Assembly: GCA_023439425.1 (NCBI GenBank)
Contig: JAEXNZ010000552.1
Span: 1-8,852 of the forward strand
DNA length: 8,852 bases
Reading direction: 5' to 3'
From: Pseudomonadota bacterium
GTDB taxonomy: Bacteria; Pseudomonadota; Gammaproteobacteria; Xanthomonadales; Xanthomonadaceae
Shown here: one piece after another, positions 1 through 6,629 of the stretch
How positions within the stretch are numbered: the first letter of the stretch is position 1
Layout of the letters: each line of letters begins with the position of its first letter
Notes under the pieces: generated by a model
Databases searched by the model: none
What the model was told of the DNA's origin: nothing
Seen by the model: only the letters and a program-made list of their open reading frames with translations
Translations under genes and position numbers: made by a program

Positions 1-465
1 ACCCATGACCTCGGCAAGGGGCTGACGCCCGAAGCCGAGTGGCCCCGTCACCTGATGCACGAACAGCGCGGCCTGAAGCCGCTGCAGGCGCTGTGCGAAC
101 GGCTGAAGGTGCCGTTGGAACACCGCCAGCTGGCTGAAGCAGTGTGCCGCGACCACCTCAACGTGCACCGCATCGACGAGATGCGTGATGCCACGATCCT
201 GGAACTGCTCGGCCGTTTCGATGCCTTCCGCCGCCCCGAGCGCGTCGCCCGCATCGCGCTATGCTGCGAAGCCGACAAGCGTGGCCGCCTCGGCTTCGAG
301 GACAGCGACTACCCGCAGGGCGACATGCTCAAGCGCGCGCATGCCGCCGCACTGGCGGTGCAGGCCCGCGACCTCGACCTCACCCATCTGAAAGGCCCCG
401 CCATTGGCGATGCGCTCAACCGCGCCCGCGTGCAGGCCATCAAAACCGCACGTCAGAAGTCGTAG
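1..465 (+). CDS. cca: Multifunctional CCA protein (tRNA nucleotidyltransferase), C-terminal part
   Basis: The enzyme adds and repairs the 3'-terminal CCA of tRNAs in the cytoplasm. Gammaproteobacterial versions also carry an HD domain with phosphatase and 2',3'-cyclic phosphodiesterase activity. Only the last 154 residues are visible, and the reading frame is open to the left edge; full-length relatives have about 400-415 residues. The fragment begins within the HD motif (HDLGKG at visible residues 2-7). Family blocks follow in order: ALCERLKVP, RDHLNVHR, a DAFRRPER helix, CEADKRGRLGFED with YPQ, and a C-terminal LKGPAIGDALNRARVQAI segment. The nucleotidyltransferase head lies outside the window. 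The gene ends in TAG at 463-465, 13 bp inside the 3' end of the convergent autotransporter gene, and no terminator is visible between them. The ATG at 55 is internal and is not the start. Identification is firm. Confidence 0.95.
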   Translation, partial: THDLGKGLTPEAEWPRHLMHEQRGLKPLQALCERLKVPLEHRQLAEAVCRDHLNVHRIDEMRDATILELLGRFDAFRRPERVARIALCCEADKRGRLGFEDSDYPQGDMLKRAHAAALAVQARDLDLTHLKGPAIGDALNRARVQAIKTARQKS

Positions 466-3242
466 CGCAGCCCGATGTTGCCTTCCACCACCTTGCGCTC
501 CTTCTGCGCGTCGCTCTCCAGATCGCGGGTGTAGTCAGCCACCGCAAACGCACTGACATTGGCATTGAAGCGCGCCACCACGCCCACGCCGACCTCCAGC
601 GCGCGGTAGGCCTGTTCGCTGGTCAGCGGGTCGCCGCCGATGTCGATCCGATCCTCCCCACTGAAGCCGCGCCAGTAATTGACCTTCAGGTACGGCTGCC
701 AGCCGTTGTCGGCCAGCGTATAGTCGGCCGCCAGCCGGAACCCGGCACGGCCGGTCCAGGCGTTGTCATTCTGCATCCGTACTGCCGACACCGCGTCAGC
801 GGTGTCGTCGATGTCGGTGCGCTGCCAGATCACCTGCAGCTGCGGTTCCAGCCACCACGCCGACTGGCCGAAGCGCAGCAGCGGCTTGCCCACCTCCAGC
901 GATGCCGTGGTGCCTTTGCCGTCCAGGTCCACGCCCAGGCCGCGCAGCGAGGTGCTGCTGCCGTCATAACGGCTCTGCATCACCACCGCATCGAGATAGC
1001 CGTTCTTTTCGCCGACCCGGGTCCAGTACAGACCCACGTGCTCATCATCCAGCCGGGTCTGCCCGGCCGCGACATTCTCCCAACCCAGCGCGAAGCCGGT
1101 GACGTCGCCCTTGGCACGGTTGCGGCCGACGAACACACCCAGCTGGTCGCGGGTATCGCCGGCACGCGCGTACAGGTCCGCGCCGGCCTGCACGCCCACG
1201 AAGTGACCATCAAAGCCCGGCTGCGCGTTGCCCTTCCAGTTCTGCTCATGACTTTGTCCGATCAGGCGCGCCCAAGCCGCCCGGAATCCGCCCTCACCGC
1301 GCAGCAGCCGCTGCTCGCCCTGGCGCTCGTGGAAGGTGCCCAGGCTGGCCATGCTGGCTTCACGCAGCAGCGGAGGCACCACGGCATAGGGCGGCGTTTC
1401 CACACGGTAGATGGGAATCACGTCCATGTTGGTGGGGCGACGTGCTTCCGGTGTAGGCGGCACCAGCAATGGGCTCGGTGCCGGTGGCTGCAAGGGCCCC
1501 CCGGCCCCCACAGCCGGTGCCGGGGCCGGAATCGGCCCGGGCACGATGGTGGAACGCAGGTACCAGTTGTCCGCGGTGCCCGCGCTCACACCCCCCTTGA
1601 ACAGGAAATACTCGTAGGCGCCCACAGAGATGCCGCTGGACAGCGAGAACGCGCCTGCTGCCGTGGTGGCACCGTTGACCGCCTGTACCACCATGATGCC
1701 GTTGGCGACGGTGCTGGCACCGCTGCCGCCCACGTTGAGGATGTTCATCACCGTGTTGCCGCTGGCCGTGCCGCTGTCGATCACCAACGCATCTGACGCT
1801 GATGCGTCATTGCCGAGCACGGTCTGCAGCTGCAGCGTGCCGCCGCTACCCACATAGTTGCCGACGATGGTGAAGCGATCTCCCGGAGTGCTGCCGCCGT
1901 TGGACAGGTCAATGCGCCCGGCATTGGTCACAGTGGCGAGCTGCCCTGCGCCCAGCGCGGCCACGCGCCCGCTGCCGCCGCCGGCCAGCAATGCGCTGCC
2001 CGCGCCGACGTTCAACGAACCGTTGCCGGTTGCGGTATCGCCCAGGGTCAGCGTGCCGTCCATGGTGAGTTCGCTGCCGCTGGCCAGATTCACCTGTTCC
2101 CAGCTGAGCAGACGTTCCACGCCGGCCAGCTTGACGTTGCTCATGTCCAGGCGGTCATTGCCCGCTGCAGCCTGGAAGGCGGTGAACGAGCCCAGCTGGT
2201 CTGGTCCCAGATTGGTGAGCCGCGCGCGGTCGTCGCCCTCGCCGAAGTCGACCCCGCCGCGCAGCACACCGCCGCCGCTCCAGTCGAAGGTATCGTTGCC
2301 ACCGCTCAGCAGCACATTGCCACCCACGGTTCCGCCGGTGACGGTGAGCGAGTCGTTGCCACCGGACACGCTGATGTTGCCGCCGATGTCACCGGCCGAC
2401 AGCACGATGGTGTCGTTGCCGAAACCGGTGACCAGGTTGCCGTCGATGCTGCCACCGGACATCAGGAAGAAATTGTCTTCCAGGCGCATGTTGACCCGAC
2501 CGATGCGGCCGCCGGTGAACTCGGCATAGTCACCGTCGTCGAATCCGCCGATGATGTGCCCCGCCGTCATGCGGAAGGTGTCAGAGCCATCGCCCTGAAC
2601 CACCGAACCGATGGTGCCGCCGGTCATCAGGAAGGCATCGCTTTCGCGGCTCTGGTTCAGCTCACCGGTGATGGTGCCGCCACTCATTTCGAAGCGGTCC
2701 TGGTCGTCGCCCTGGTCGATGCTGCTCACGGTGCCGGCCCGCATCACCACCGTATCGCTGCCAAAGCCCTGCAACACCGCACCGCTGATGCTGCCCGCCA
2801 GCATCTCGAGCTGGTCAGCGCCCGCGCCGGTGATGATCGCCCCGGTCGTGCCACTGATGGTGCCGCGGTTGACCACGCGTGTGGCCTGGTTGGACACGAT
2901 CGCAATGCCCGCGGCGGTACTGATGGTGCCGTCGTTGGTGATCACATGGCCGCCGCCTCCGTCAAACAACACCGCGCCGCCGGTAGGCACCACAAGTTGT
3001 GCGCCGGACTGCACGTTCAGGGTGATCGTGGCCGACCCCACCACGCTCACCACGGGAGTGGTCTGCGGGTTGGGGGCACCGGGGGTGCAGGTGACGGTCT
3101 GGCCGGCGGTGGGGGCGCTGTTGTCGCAGCCTGCCCAGACCGGCGCGCTGGCGGCGATCAAGGCGGCACTGCAGACCATTCGAAGGGCGTGGCCGGTGCT
3201 GATGGCCAACGGGTTCCGCTGCAACGCGATCCTGGAGCACAT
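453..3242 (-). CDS. Type V autotransporter (AIDA/pertactin-like), beta-helix passenger with outer-membrane barrel
   Basis: This 929-residue protein should cross the inner membrane by Sec and place its passenger on the cell surface through its own barrel. Residues 1-37 form a somewhat long signal peptide with a hydrophobic core (VCSAALIAASAPVWA) and likely cleavage after Ala37. The mature N-terminus has two cysteines (C39, C52) that could form a small disulfide loop. Residues 100-142 carry beta-helix motifs (NDGTIS, NRGTIS). Residues 143-342 hold about ten tandem units of about 20 residues. Residues 461-563 resemble the pertactin-type autochaperone. Residues 566-602 are a proline-rich linker. 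Residues 625-645 resemble the pore helix (LGTFHERQGEQ). Residues 650-929 are the barrel, ending in the expected aromatic Phe (RYDF). The start at 3242 has AAGGA seven bases upstream. No catalytic motif was recognised, so adhesion, aggregation or biofilm roles are inference. Confidence 0.93.
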   Translation of the reverse strand: MCSRIALQRNPLAISTGHALRMVCSAALIAASAPVWAGCDNSAPTAGQTVTCTPGAPNPQTTPVVSVVGSATITLNVQSGAQLVVPTGGAVLFDGGGGHVITNDGTISTAAGIAIVSNQATRVVNRGTISGTTGAIITGAGADQLEMLAGSISGAVLQGFGSDTVVMRAGTVSSIDQGDDQDRFEMSGGTITGELNQSRESDAFLMTGGTIGSVVQGDGSDTFRMTAGHIIGGFDDGDYAEFTGGRIGRVNMRLEDNFFLMSGGSIDGNLVTGFGNDTIVLSAGDIGGNISVSGGNDSLTVTGGTVGGNVLLSGGNDTFDWSGGGVLRGGVDFGEGDDRARLTNLGPDQLGSFTAFQAAAGNDRLDMSNVKLAGVERLLSWEQVNLASGSELTMDGTLTLGDTATGNGSLNVGAGSALLAGGGSGRVAALGAGQLATVTNAGRIDLSNGGSTPGDRFTIVGNYVGSGGTLQLQTVLGNDASASDALVIDSGTASGNTVMNILNVGGSGASTVANGIMVVQAVNGATTAAGAFSLSSGISVGAYEYFLFKGGVSAGTADNWYLRSTIVPGPIPAPAPAVGAGGPLQPPAPSPLLVPPTPEARRPTNMDVIPIYRVETPPYAVVPPLLREASMASLGTFHERQGEQRLLRGEGGFRAAWARLIGQSHEQNWKGNAQPGFDGHFVGVQAGADLYARAGDTRDQLGVFVGRNRAKGDVTGFALGWENVAAGQTRLDDEHVGLYWTRVGEKNGYLDAVVMQSRYDGSSTSLRGLGVDLDGKGTTASLEVGKPLLRFGQSAWWLEPQLQVIWQRTDIDDTADAVSAVRMQNDNAWTGRAGFRLAADYTLADNGWQPYLKVNYWRGFSGEDRIDIGGDPLTSEQAYRALEVGVGVVARFNANVSAFAVADYTRDLESDAQKERKVVEGNIGLRYDF
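2217..2816 (-). repeat. Tandem ~20-residue repeats in the autotransporter passenger
   Basis: Residues 143-342 of the autotransporter repeat with a rough consensus DTFxMSGGTIxGxVxxGxGx. The leading Asp/Asn sits at residues 143, 163, 182, 202, 221, 238, 257, 277, 297, 317 and 338, so spacings are 17-21 residues and mostly 19 or 20. A degenerate further unit starts near D363. Each unit is one plausible beta-helix coil: a strand, a GGTIxG turn, a second strand, then a glycine/aspartate turn such as GFGSD, GDGSD, GFGND or SGGND. The second turn resembles half of an RTX nonapeptide. The repeats have diverged at DNA level, so this is a protein repeat and not a DNA array. Confidence 0.85.
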
Positions 3243-3249
3243 AACCCGA

Positions 3250-3254
3250 TCCTT
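3250..3254 (-). promoter_or_regulatory. Shine-Dalgarno site of the autotransporter gene
   Basis: On the minus strand AAGGA lies seven bases before the ATG at 3240-3242. This supports the 929-residue start over the internal Met22, which would give a shorter and more typical signal peptide but would leave this well-placed site unused. No convincing sigma-70 promoter was found between this site and the inverted repeat at 3292-3328. Confidence 0.7.
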
Positions 3255-3291
3255 GTTCCATAGGTGGGAATACGGCTGACGCGCGGTGCCG

Positions 3292-3328
3292 CAGTAAAAC
3301 TACGCAGCACTGGTGCGTACTTTTACTG
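3292..3328. repeat. 15-bp inverted repeat (hairpin) between nagX and the autotransporter gene
   Basis: The left arm CAGTAAAACTACGCA (3292-3306) and right arm TGCGTACTTTTACTG (3314-3328) pair at 14 of 15 positions around a 7-base loop. It is markedly AT-rich against the surrounding sequence. It lies 44 bp past the nagX stop and about 50 bp before the autotransporter ATG. One reading is a weak bidirectional terminator: an inner stem TACGCA/TGCGTA with an A4 tract on one side and a T4 tract on the other. The alternative is a dyad operator for the autotransporter gene. The T tract is short and not followed by more T, so I do not commit. The rest of the 130-bp spacer (3243-3372) holds only the ribosome binding site. 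Confidence 0.75.
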
Positions 3329-3372
3329 GCGTTGTGTGATGGACTGGTGGAGGAACTGTGAGGCTCGGGGCG

Positions 3373-4449
3373 CTAAATCTTCACGTAGATGCGACGGTGG
3401 TCCAGCCACGCCACCACGCCCCACCAGAACAGAACGAAGCCGGAAGCGCACAGCAGCGAGGCCAGGCTGGGATGCGCCGGCATCAGGCCGACCAGCCCGC
3501 CATTGCAGGCCGCCCACGCGCCGCTGGCGATCATCACCAGCGCCATCACGCTCGAGCCGAGGTAGGCCGCAATCGCATTCACACCAAAACGCCGGCCAAG
3601 TGCCGGCCAGCCCTGCCGGTCCACCAGTTGATGCGCCAGCAACAAGCCGGCAACCGAGAGCCCACCAGTGACCAGCACGTAGGTGGGCGTCCACAGGTTC
3701 TTGTTCAAGGGCAGCCCGCCGGAAACGCGCGCGGCGACCACGCCCAGCACCAGGCAACCCACCGCCATCGCTGCCAGTGGGCCCAACCTTCCCGCACGCA
3801 GCCAGCGGCCGGCGATCAGCCCCAGCAACGTGGTCGCCAATGCACCCAGCGTGCTGAGCAGGCCTTCGGGGTCGTGGCCCAGCCCGGTGACCGGGTTGTA
3901 CTTGTACAGGTAGGGCGCAAACAGCGCGGTGTCCAATCGGCTGACCGGGTTGCGCCACGGTTCCAGCGTGTCGGCTGCCAGCAACACGGCCGCATATCCC
4001 AGCAGCAGCGCCGTCAGCACCGTCCACTGCGCGCGCGGCCGCAGGTAGATGGCCAGCAGCCCCACCCCACCCACGCACAATGCGATCCGTTGCAGCACGC
4101 CCCATGGCCGGTACGCCGGCAGCGCGAACAGCCACCACGCCAGCACATGCAGCAGCAGGCCCGCCACCAGAATGCGCAACGCACGCTTCAACAGCGCAGC
4201 GCGCAACACTGGGCGAACCGATACGTCCTGCGCACGCGGCTCCACGCTGAAGGCCAGCGAGACCCCGGCAATGAACAGGAACAGCGGGAAGATCAGATCG
4301 GTCGAGGTAAAGCCATGCCAGTCGGCATGCAGCAGGGGCGCATACACATGCGCCCAATCGCCGGGATTGTTGACCAGCAGCATCGCCGCCACGGTCAAGC
4401 CGCGCAGGGCATCAATCGAGCCCATGCGCGAGGTGGCGGGGGCGCTCAT
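3373..4449 (-). CDS. nagX: NagX, inner-membrane protein of the heparan-alpha-glucosaminide N-acetyltransferase (DUF5009) family
   Basis: This 358-residue integral membrane protein is predicted to have about ten hydrophobic segments. The N-terminal block SIDALRGLTVAAMLLVNNPG (residues 11-30) is followed by HADWHGFTSTDLIFPLFLFI (41-60), which holds the conserved histidines and acidic residue of the family. Further family blocks are DPEGLLSTLGA (193-203), NKNLWTPTYVLVTGG (249-263) and GVNAIAAYLGSS (289-300). Human HGSNAT acetylates glucosamine ends across a membrane using cytosolic acetyl-CoA. Bacterial NagX recurs in GlcNAc operons, but to my knowledge its reaction is not settled. Its ATG overlaps the nagA stop as ATGA (4446-4449), with GAGG just upstream, so the two are probably translationally coupled. 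It is the last gene of the operon and ends in TAG at 3373-3375. Family and context are firm; the biochemical role is open. Confidence 0.9.
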   Translation of the reverse strand: MSAPATSRMGSIDALRGLTVAAMLLVNNPGDWAHVYAPLLHADWHGFTSTDLIFPLFLFIAGVSLAFSVEPRAQDVSVRPVLRAALLKRALRILVAGLLLHVLAWWLFALPAYRPWGVLQRIALCVGGVGLLAIYLRPRAQWTVLTALLLGYAAVLLAADTLEPWRNPVSRLDTALFAPYLYKYNPVTGLGHDPEGLLSTLGALATTLLGLIAGRWLRAGRLGPLAAMAVGCLVLGVVAARVSGGLPLNKNLWTPTYVLVTGGLSVAGLLLAHQLVDRQGWPALGRRFGVNAIAAYLGSSVMALVMIASGAWAACNGGLVGLMPAHPSLASLLCASGFVLFWWGVVAWLDHRRIYVKI

Positions 4450-5594
4450 GCGTCCTCGCGCTGGCCGGCAATCCAGGTCGCGCGCACCTGCAGCGCGTCA
4501 TCCAGCAATACCAGATCGGCCTGGTAGCCTTCGGCGATGTCGCCGAGGCGGTCATCCAGGTTGAGGAACTGCGCCGGGTAACGTGCGGCCATGCGCGCGG
4601 CTTCTTCCAACGGCAGGCCGAGCTGCTGCACGGCATTGCGCACCGCAGTGGCCATGTCCAGCGCCGAGCCCGCCAGCGAGCCGGCCGCATTGCGCACCAC
4701 CCCGTCCACCGCGGTGATCACCTCACCGTAGAGTTCATAGCTGGGGTCGTCCGCGCCCACCGGCGGCATGGCGTCGGTGACCAGCATGACCTTGCCGCGC
4801 GGCTTGGCCGCCAGCGCCACGCGCAGACTGGCCGGATGCACATGCACGCCGTCGGCAATGATGCCGACCCAGCTGTCTCGGTCTTCCAGCGCCGCGCCCA
4901 CCGCGCCCGGCTCGCGCCCGGTCAGCGGCGACATCGCGTTGTACAGGTGGGTGAAGCCTCGGATGCCCGCGTCCAACCCGGCCTTGGCTTCTTCATACGT
5001 TGCGGCGGTGTGGCCGGCGGCGACGATCACCCCGCGCTCGACCAGCGCGCGGATGCTTTCCAGCGGCACCCGTTCCGGGGCCAGGGTCAGCAAGGTCACG
5101 CCATTGTCCAGCGAGGCCGCCATTGCGATCTCATCGGCATCGGGCACCCGGAACTTGTCCGGGTTGTGGGTACCCTTGCGCGCCGGGGCGATATACGGCC
5201 CCTCCAGATGGATGCCGAGCACGCCCGGCACCTTGGTCTCGATCGCTTCGCGGGTCGCGGCGATGGCCGTGCGCATCACCTCGACGTCGTCGCTGATCAG
5301 CGTCGGCAGCAGGCCGGTGGTGCCGAAGCGCCGGTGCGCGGCAGCCAGCGTGCGCAGGCTTTCCACATCGGGCGTGTTGTTGAACAGCACGCCACCGCCG
5401 CCGTTGACCTGCGCGTCGATGAACCCCGGCAGCAGCCAGCCGCCCCCCAGGTCGACCTGTTCGTCTGCGCTGCCCAGCTGCGGCGCGGCGTCACTGACCA
5501 GCGCGGTAATCACACCGTCTTCGATCACCACGGCCAGATCATCGCGGAACTCATCGCCAGCCAGAATGCGGGCATTGCGCAGTACGGTTTTCAT
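4446..5594 (-). CDS. nagA: N-acetylglucosamine-6-phosphate deacetylase
   Basis: This cytoplasmic amidohydrolase converts GlcNAc-6-phosphate to glucosamine-6-phosphate and acetate, the first committed step of GlcNAc breakdown. The 382-residue protein has the usual length. Its active-site motifs in order are PGFIDAQVNGGGG (with Q62-x-N64 where many amidohydrolases have HxH, as in E. coli NagA), HLEGPYI (metal ligand E131), GHTAATYE (H195), THLYNAMSPL (H216, N219), IADGVHVHP (H251), LVTDAMPP (catalytic D274) and AGSLAGSALDM. E131, H195, H216 and H251 fall at the E. coli numbers from memory. I chose the ATG at 5592-5594. A TTG one codon earlier (5595-5597) is open but lies inside the upstream stop. 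That ATG overlaps the nagB-II stop as TGATG, and nagX follows with a 4-bp overlap. Confidence 0.97.
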   Translation of the reverse strand: MKTVLRNARILAGDEFRDDLAVVIEDGVITALVSDAAPQLGSADEQVDLGGGWLLPGFIDAQVNGGGGVLFNNTPDVESLRTLAAAHRRFGTTGLLPTLISDDVEVMRTAIAATREAIETKVPGVLGIHLEGPYIAPARKGTHNPDKFRVPDADEIAMAASLDNGVTLLTLAPERVPLESIRALVERGVIVAAGHTAATYEEAKAGLDAGIRGFTHLYNAMSPLTGREPGAVGAALEDRDSWVGIIADGVHVHPASLRVALAAKPRGKVMLVTDAMPPVGADDPSYELYGEVITAVDGVVRNAAGSLAGSALDMATAVRNAVQQLGLPLEEAARMAARYPAQFLNLDDRLGDIAEGYQADLVLLDDALQVRATWIAGQREDA

Positions 5595-6622
5595 CAAACG
5601 GTTTCCGTAACCTTGTTCAGATGCGGCGGCAGATCGGGATTATGCCCGCGCCGCAGCGCCAGCGCGTTGATCGCGCGGTAGAAGCTCTGCACCACCAGCA
5701 GCGGCGCACACGCCGGGTGCGGGGCCTGCGGCTGGGCCAGGTCGCCATCGGGAGCAGCCAGCCACACCTGCGCGTTGCGGGTGGCAAACTCGGCCGCCAC
5801 CGCGCGGGTGCCGGCACCGGTTTCATCGGGCTGGGCGAAGGCCAGCACCGGGAAGCCCGGGCCCACCAGCGCCATGGGGCCGTGCTTGACCTCGGCCGAG
5901 CTGTAGGCCTCGGCGTGCAGGCCGCAGGTTTCCTTGAACTTCAGTGCCGCTTCCTGCGCCGCGCCCAGCCCCAGCCCGCGACCGATCACGAACAGGTTAT
6001 GCGCCGGCACCAGGCCGTCGGTCAGCGCGCTCCAGTCGCTGTTCCAGGCCTCGCGCAGCGCCGCCGGCAGCGCATCCAGTGCCGCGATCAACGCCTTGTC
6101 ATCGCTCCAGTACGCCACCAGTTGCAGGATCGCCGATAGCGACGCAAGGTAGCTCTTGGTCGCAGCCACGCTGCGTTCGGCACCCGCACCCAGCGGAATC
6201 ACGGTTTCAGCCAGCTGCGCCAGCGGCGAGTCTTCCACGTTCACCAGCGCCACCACGCGTGCACCGGCGGCACGCGCCGCTTCGGCGTTGCGCAGCAGGT
6301 CCGGGCTTTTGCCCGACTGCGAGATCACGATGTACAGCGCACCGCGCAGCTGCAGCGGTGCTTCGTACACCGAGCCCACCGACGGCGACGCCGACGCGGT
6401 CACCAGCCCCAGCCGGGTTTCCAGCAGGTACTTGGCATAGGTGGCCGCATGGTCGGAACTGCCGCGTGCACAGGTCACCACGAACGGCGGCGGAGCCGCG
6501 CGCAGGCTGGCGGCCAGGGTCTGTACCGCCTGCTGGTTGCGCGCGAACTGCGCGGCGATCACGTCGGCCGCTTCAGCGGCTTCGCGGAACATCAGGGTGT
6601 CGTGGGGAGCAGGCAGTGACAT
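5594..6622 (-). CDS. nagB-II: Glucosamine-6-phosphate deaminase, SIS-domain type (NagB-II)
   Basis: The enzyme converts glucosamine-6-phosphate to fructose-6-phosphate and ammonia in the cytoplasm. It belongs to the GlmS-isomerase-like SIS family and is not homologous to classical NagB. The 342-residue protein has two SIS domains. Domain 1 shows CARGSSDHAATYAKYLLE (ARGSS at 52-56), SPSVGSVYEAP and SQSGKSPD (101-108). Domain 2 shows VIGRGLGLGAAQEAALKFKE and the ETCGLHAEAYSSAEVKHGP block (231-249) typical of GlmS-like isomerases. The tail NPDLPPHLNKVTETV (328-342) is characteristic. The glutamine amidotransferase domain of GlmS is absent, which fits a catabolic deaminase. The start at 6622 gives the usual N-terminus (MSLPAP...LMFREAAEAAD) and lies 7 bp after the nagR stop. 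An upstream in-frame ATG (6754) would overlap nagR and encode an unlikely basic, cysteine-rich leader, so I rejected it. The Shine-Dalgarno site is weak, suggesting coupling. Confidence 0.93.
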   Translation of the reverse strand: MSLPAPHDTLMFREAAEAADVIAAQFARNQQAVQTLAASLRAAPPPFVVTCARGSSDHAATYAKYLLETRLGLVTASASPSVGSVYEAPLQLRGALYIVISQSGKSPDLLRNAEAARAAGARVVALVNVEDSPLAQLAETVIPLGAGAERSVAATKSYLASLSAILQLVAYWSDDKALIAALDALPAALREAWNSDWSALTDGLVPAHNLFVIGRGLGLGAAQEAALKFKETCGLHAEAYSSAEVKHGPMALVGPGFPVLAFAQPDETGAGTRAVAAEFATRNAQVWLAAPDGDLAQPQAPHPACAPLLVVQSFYRAINALALRRGHNPDLPPHLNKVTETV

Positions 6623-6629
6623 GCAGGTC

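Noticed and set aside
2217..2816. CRISPR-like or DNA satellite array
   Set aside because: The periodicity of about 60 bp is only at protein level. The units differ in nucleotide sequence and length, and lie within a continuous coding frame.
453..3242. RTX toxin or type I secretion substrate
   Set aside because: Despite RTX-like turns, the protein has a Sec signal peptide, an autochaperone region and a C-terminal barrel ending in Phe, and no type I secretion genes are nearby.
261..3279. Several + strand open frames opposite the autotransporter gene (for example 261-1796, 1858-2529 and 2556-3263)
   Set aside because: They are low-complexity proline/serine/alanine or histidine/alanine-rich translations mirroring the glycine- and threonine-rich passenger. 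None has a recognisable domain or ribosome site.
3292..3328. NagR operator upstream of the autotransporter gene
   Set aside because: LacI-type operators usually have a central CG and short contiguous half-sites. This dyad has a 7-base non-palindromic centre and AT-rich arms, so I found no basis for linking it to NagR.
3358..4527. Long + strand open frame (389 codons) opposite nagX, with a GTG start preceded by GGAGGA
   Set aside because: The product is a glutamine-, arginine- and histidine-rich string with no domain. The frame is antisense to a gene with clear family motifs. High G+C content creates such open frames, and the ribosome-site match is probably chance.
5595..5597. TTG as nagA start
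   Set aside because: It lies within the end of nagB-II, immediately before an ATG that forms a standard TGATG overlap with the nagB-II stop.
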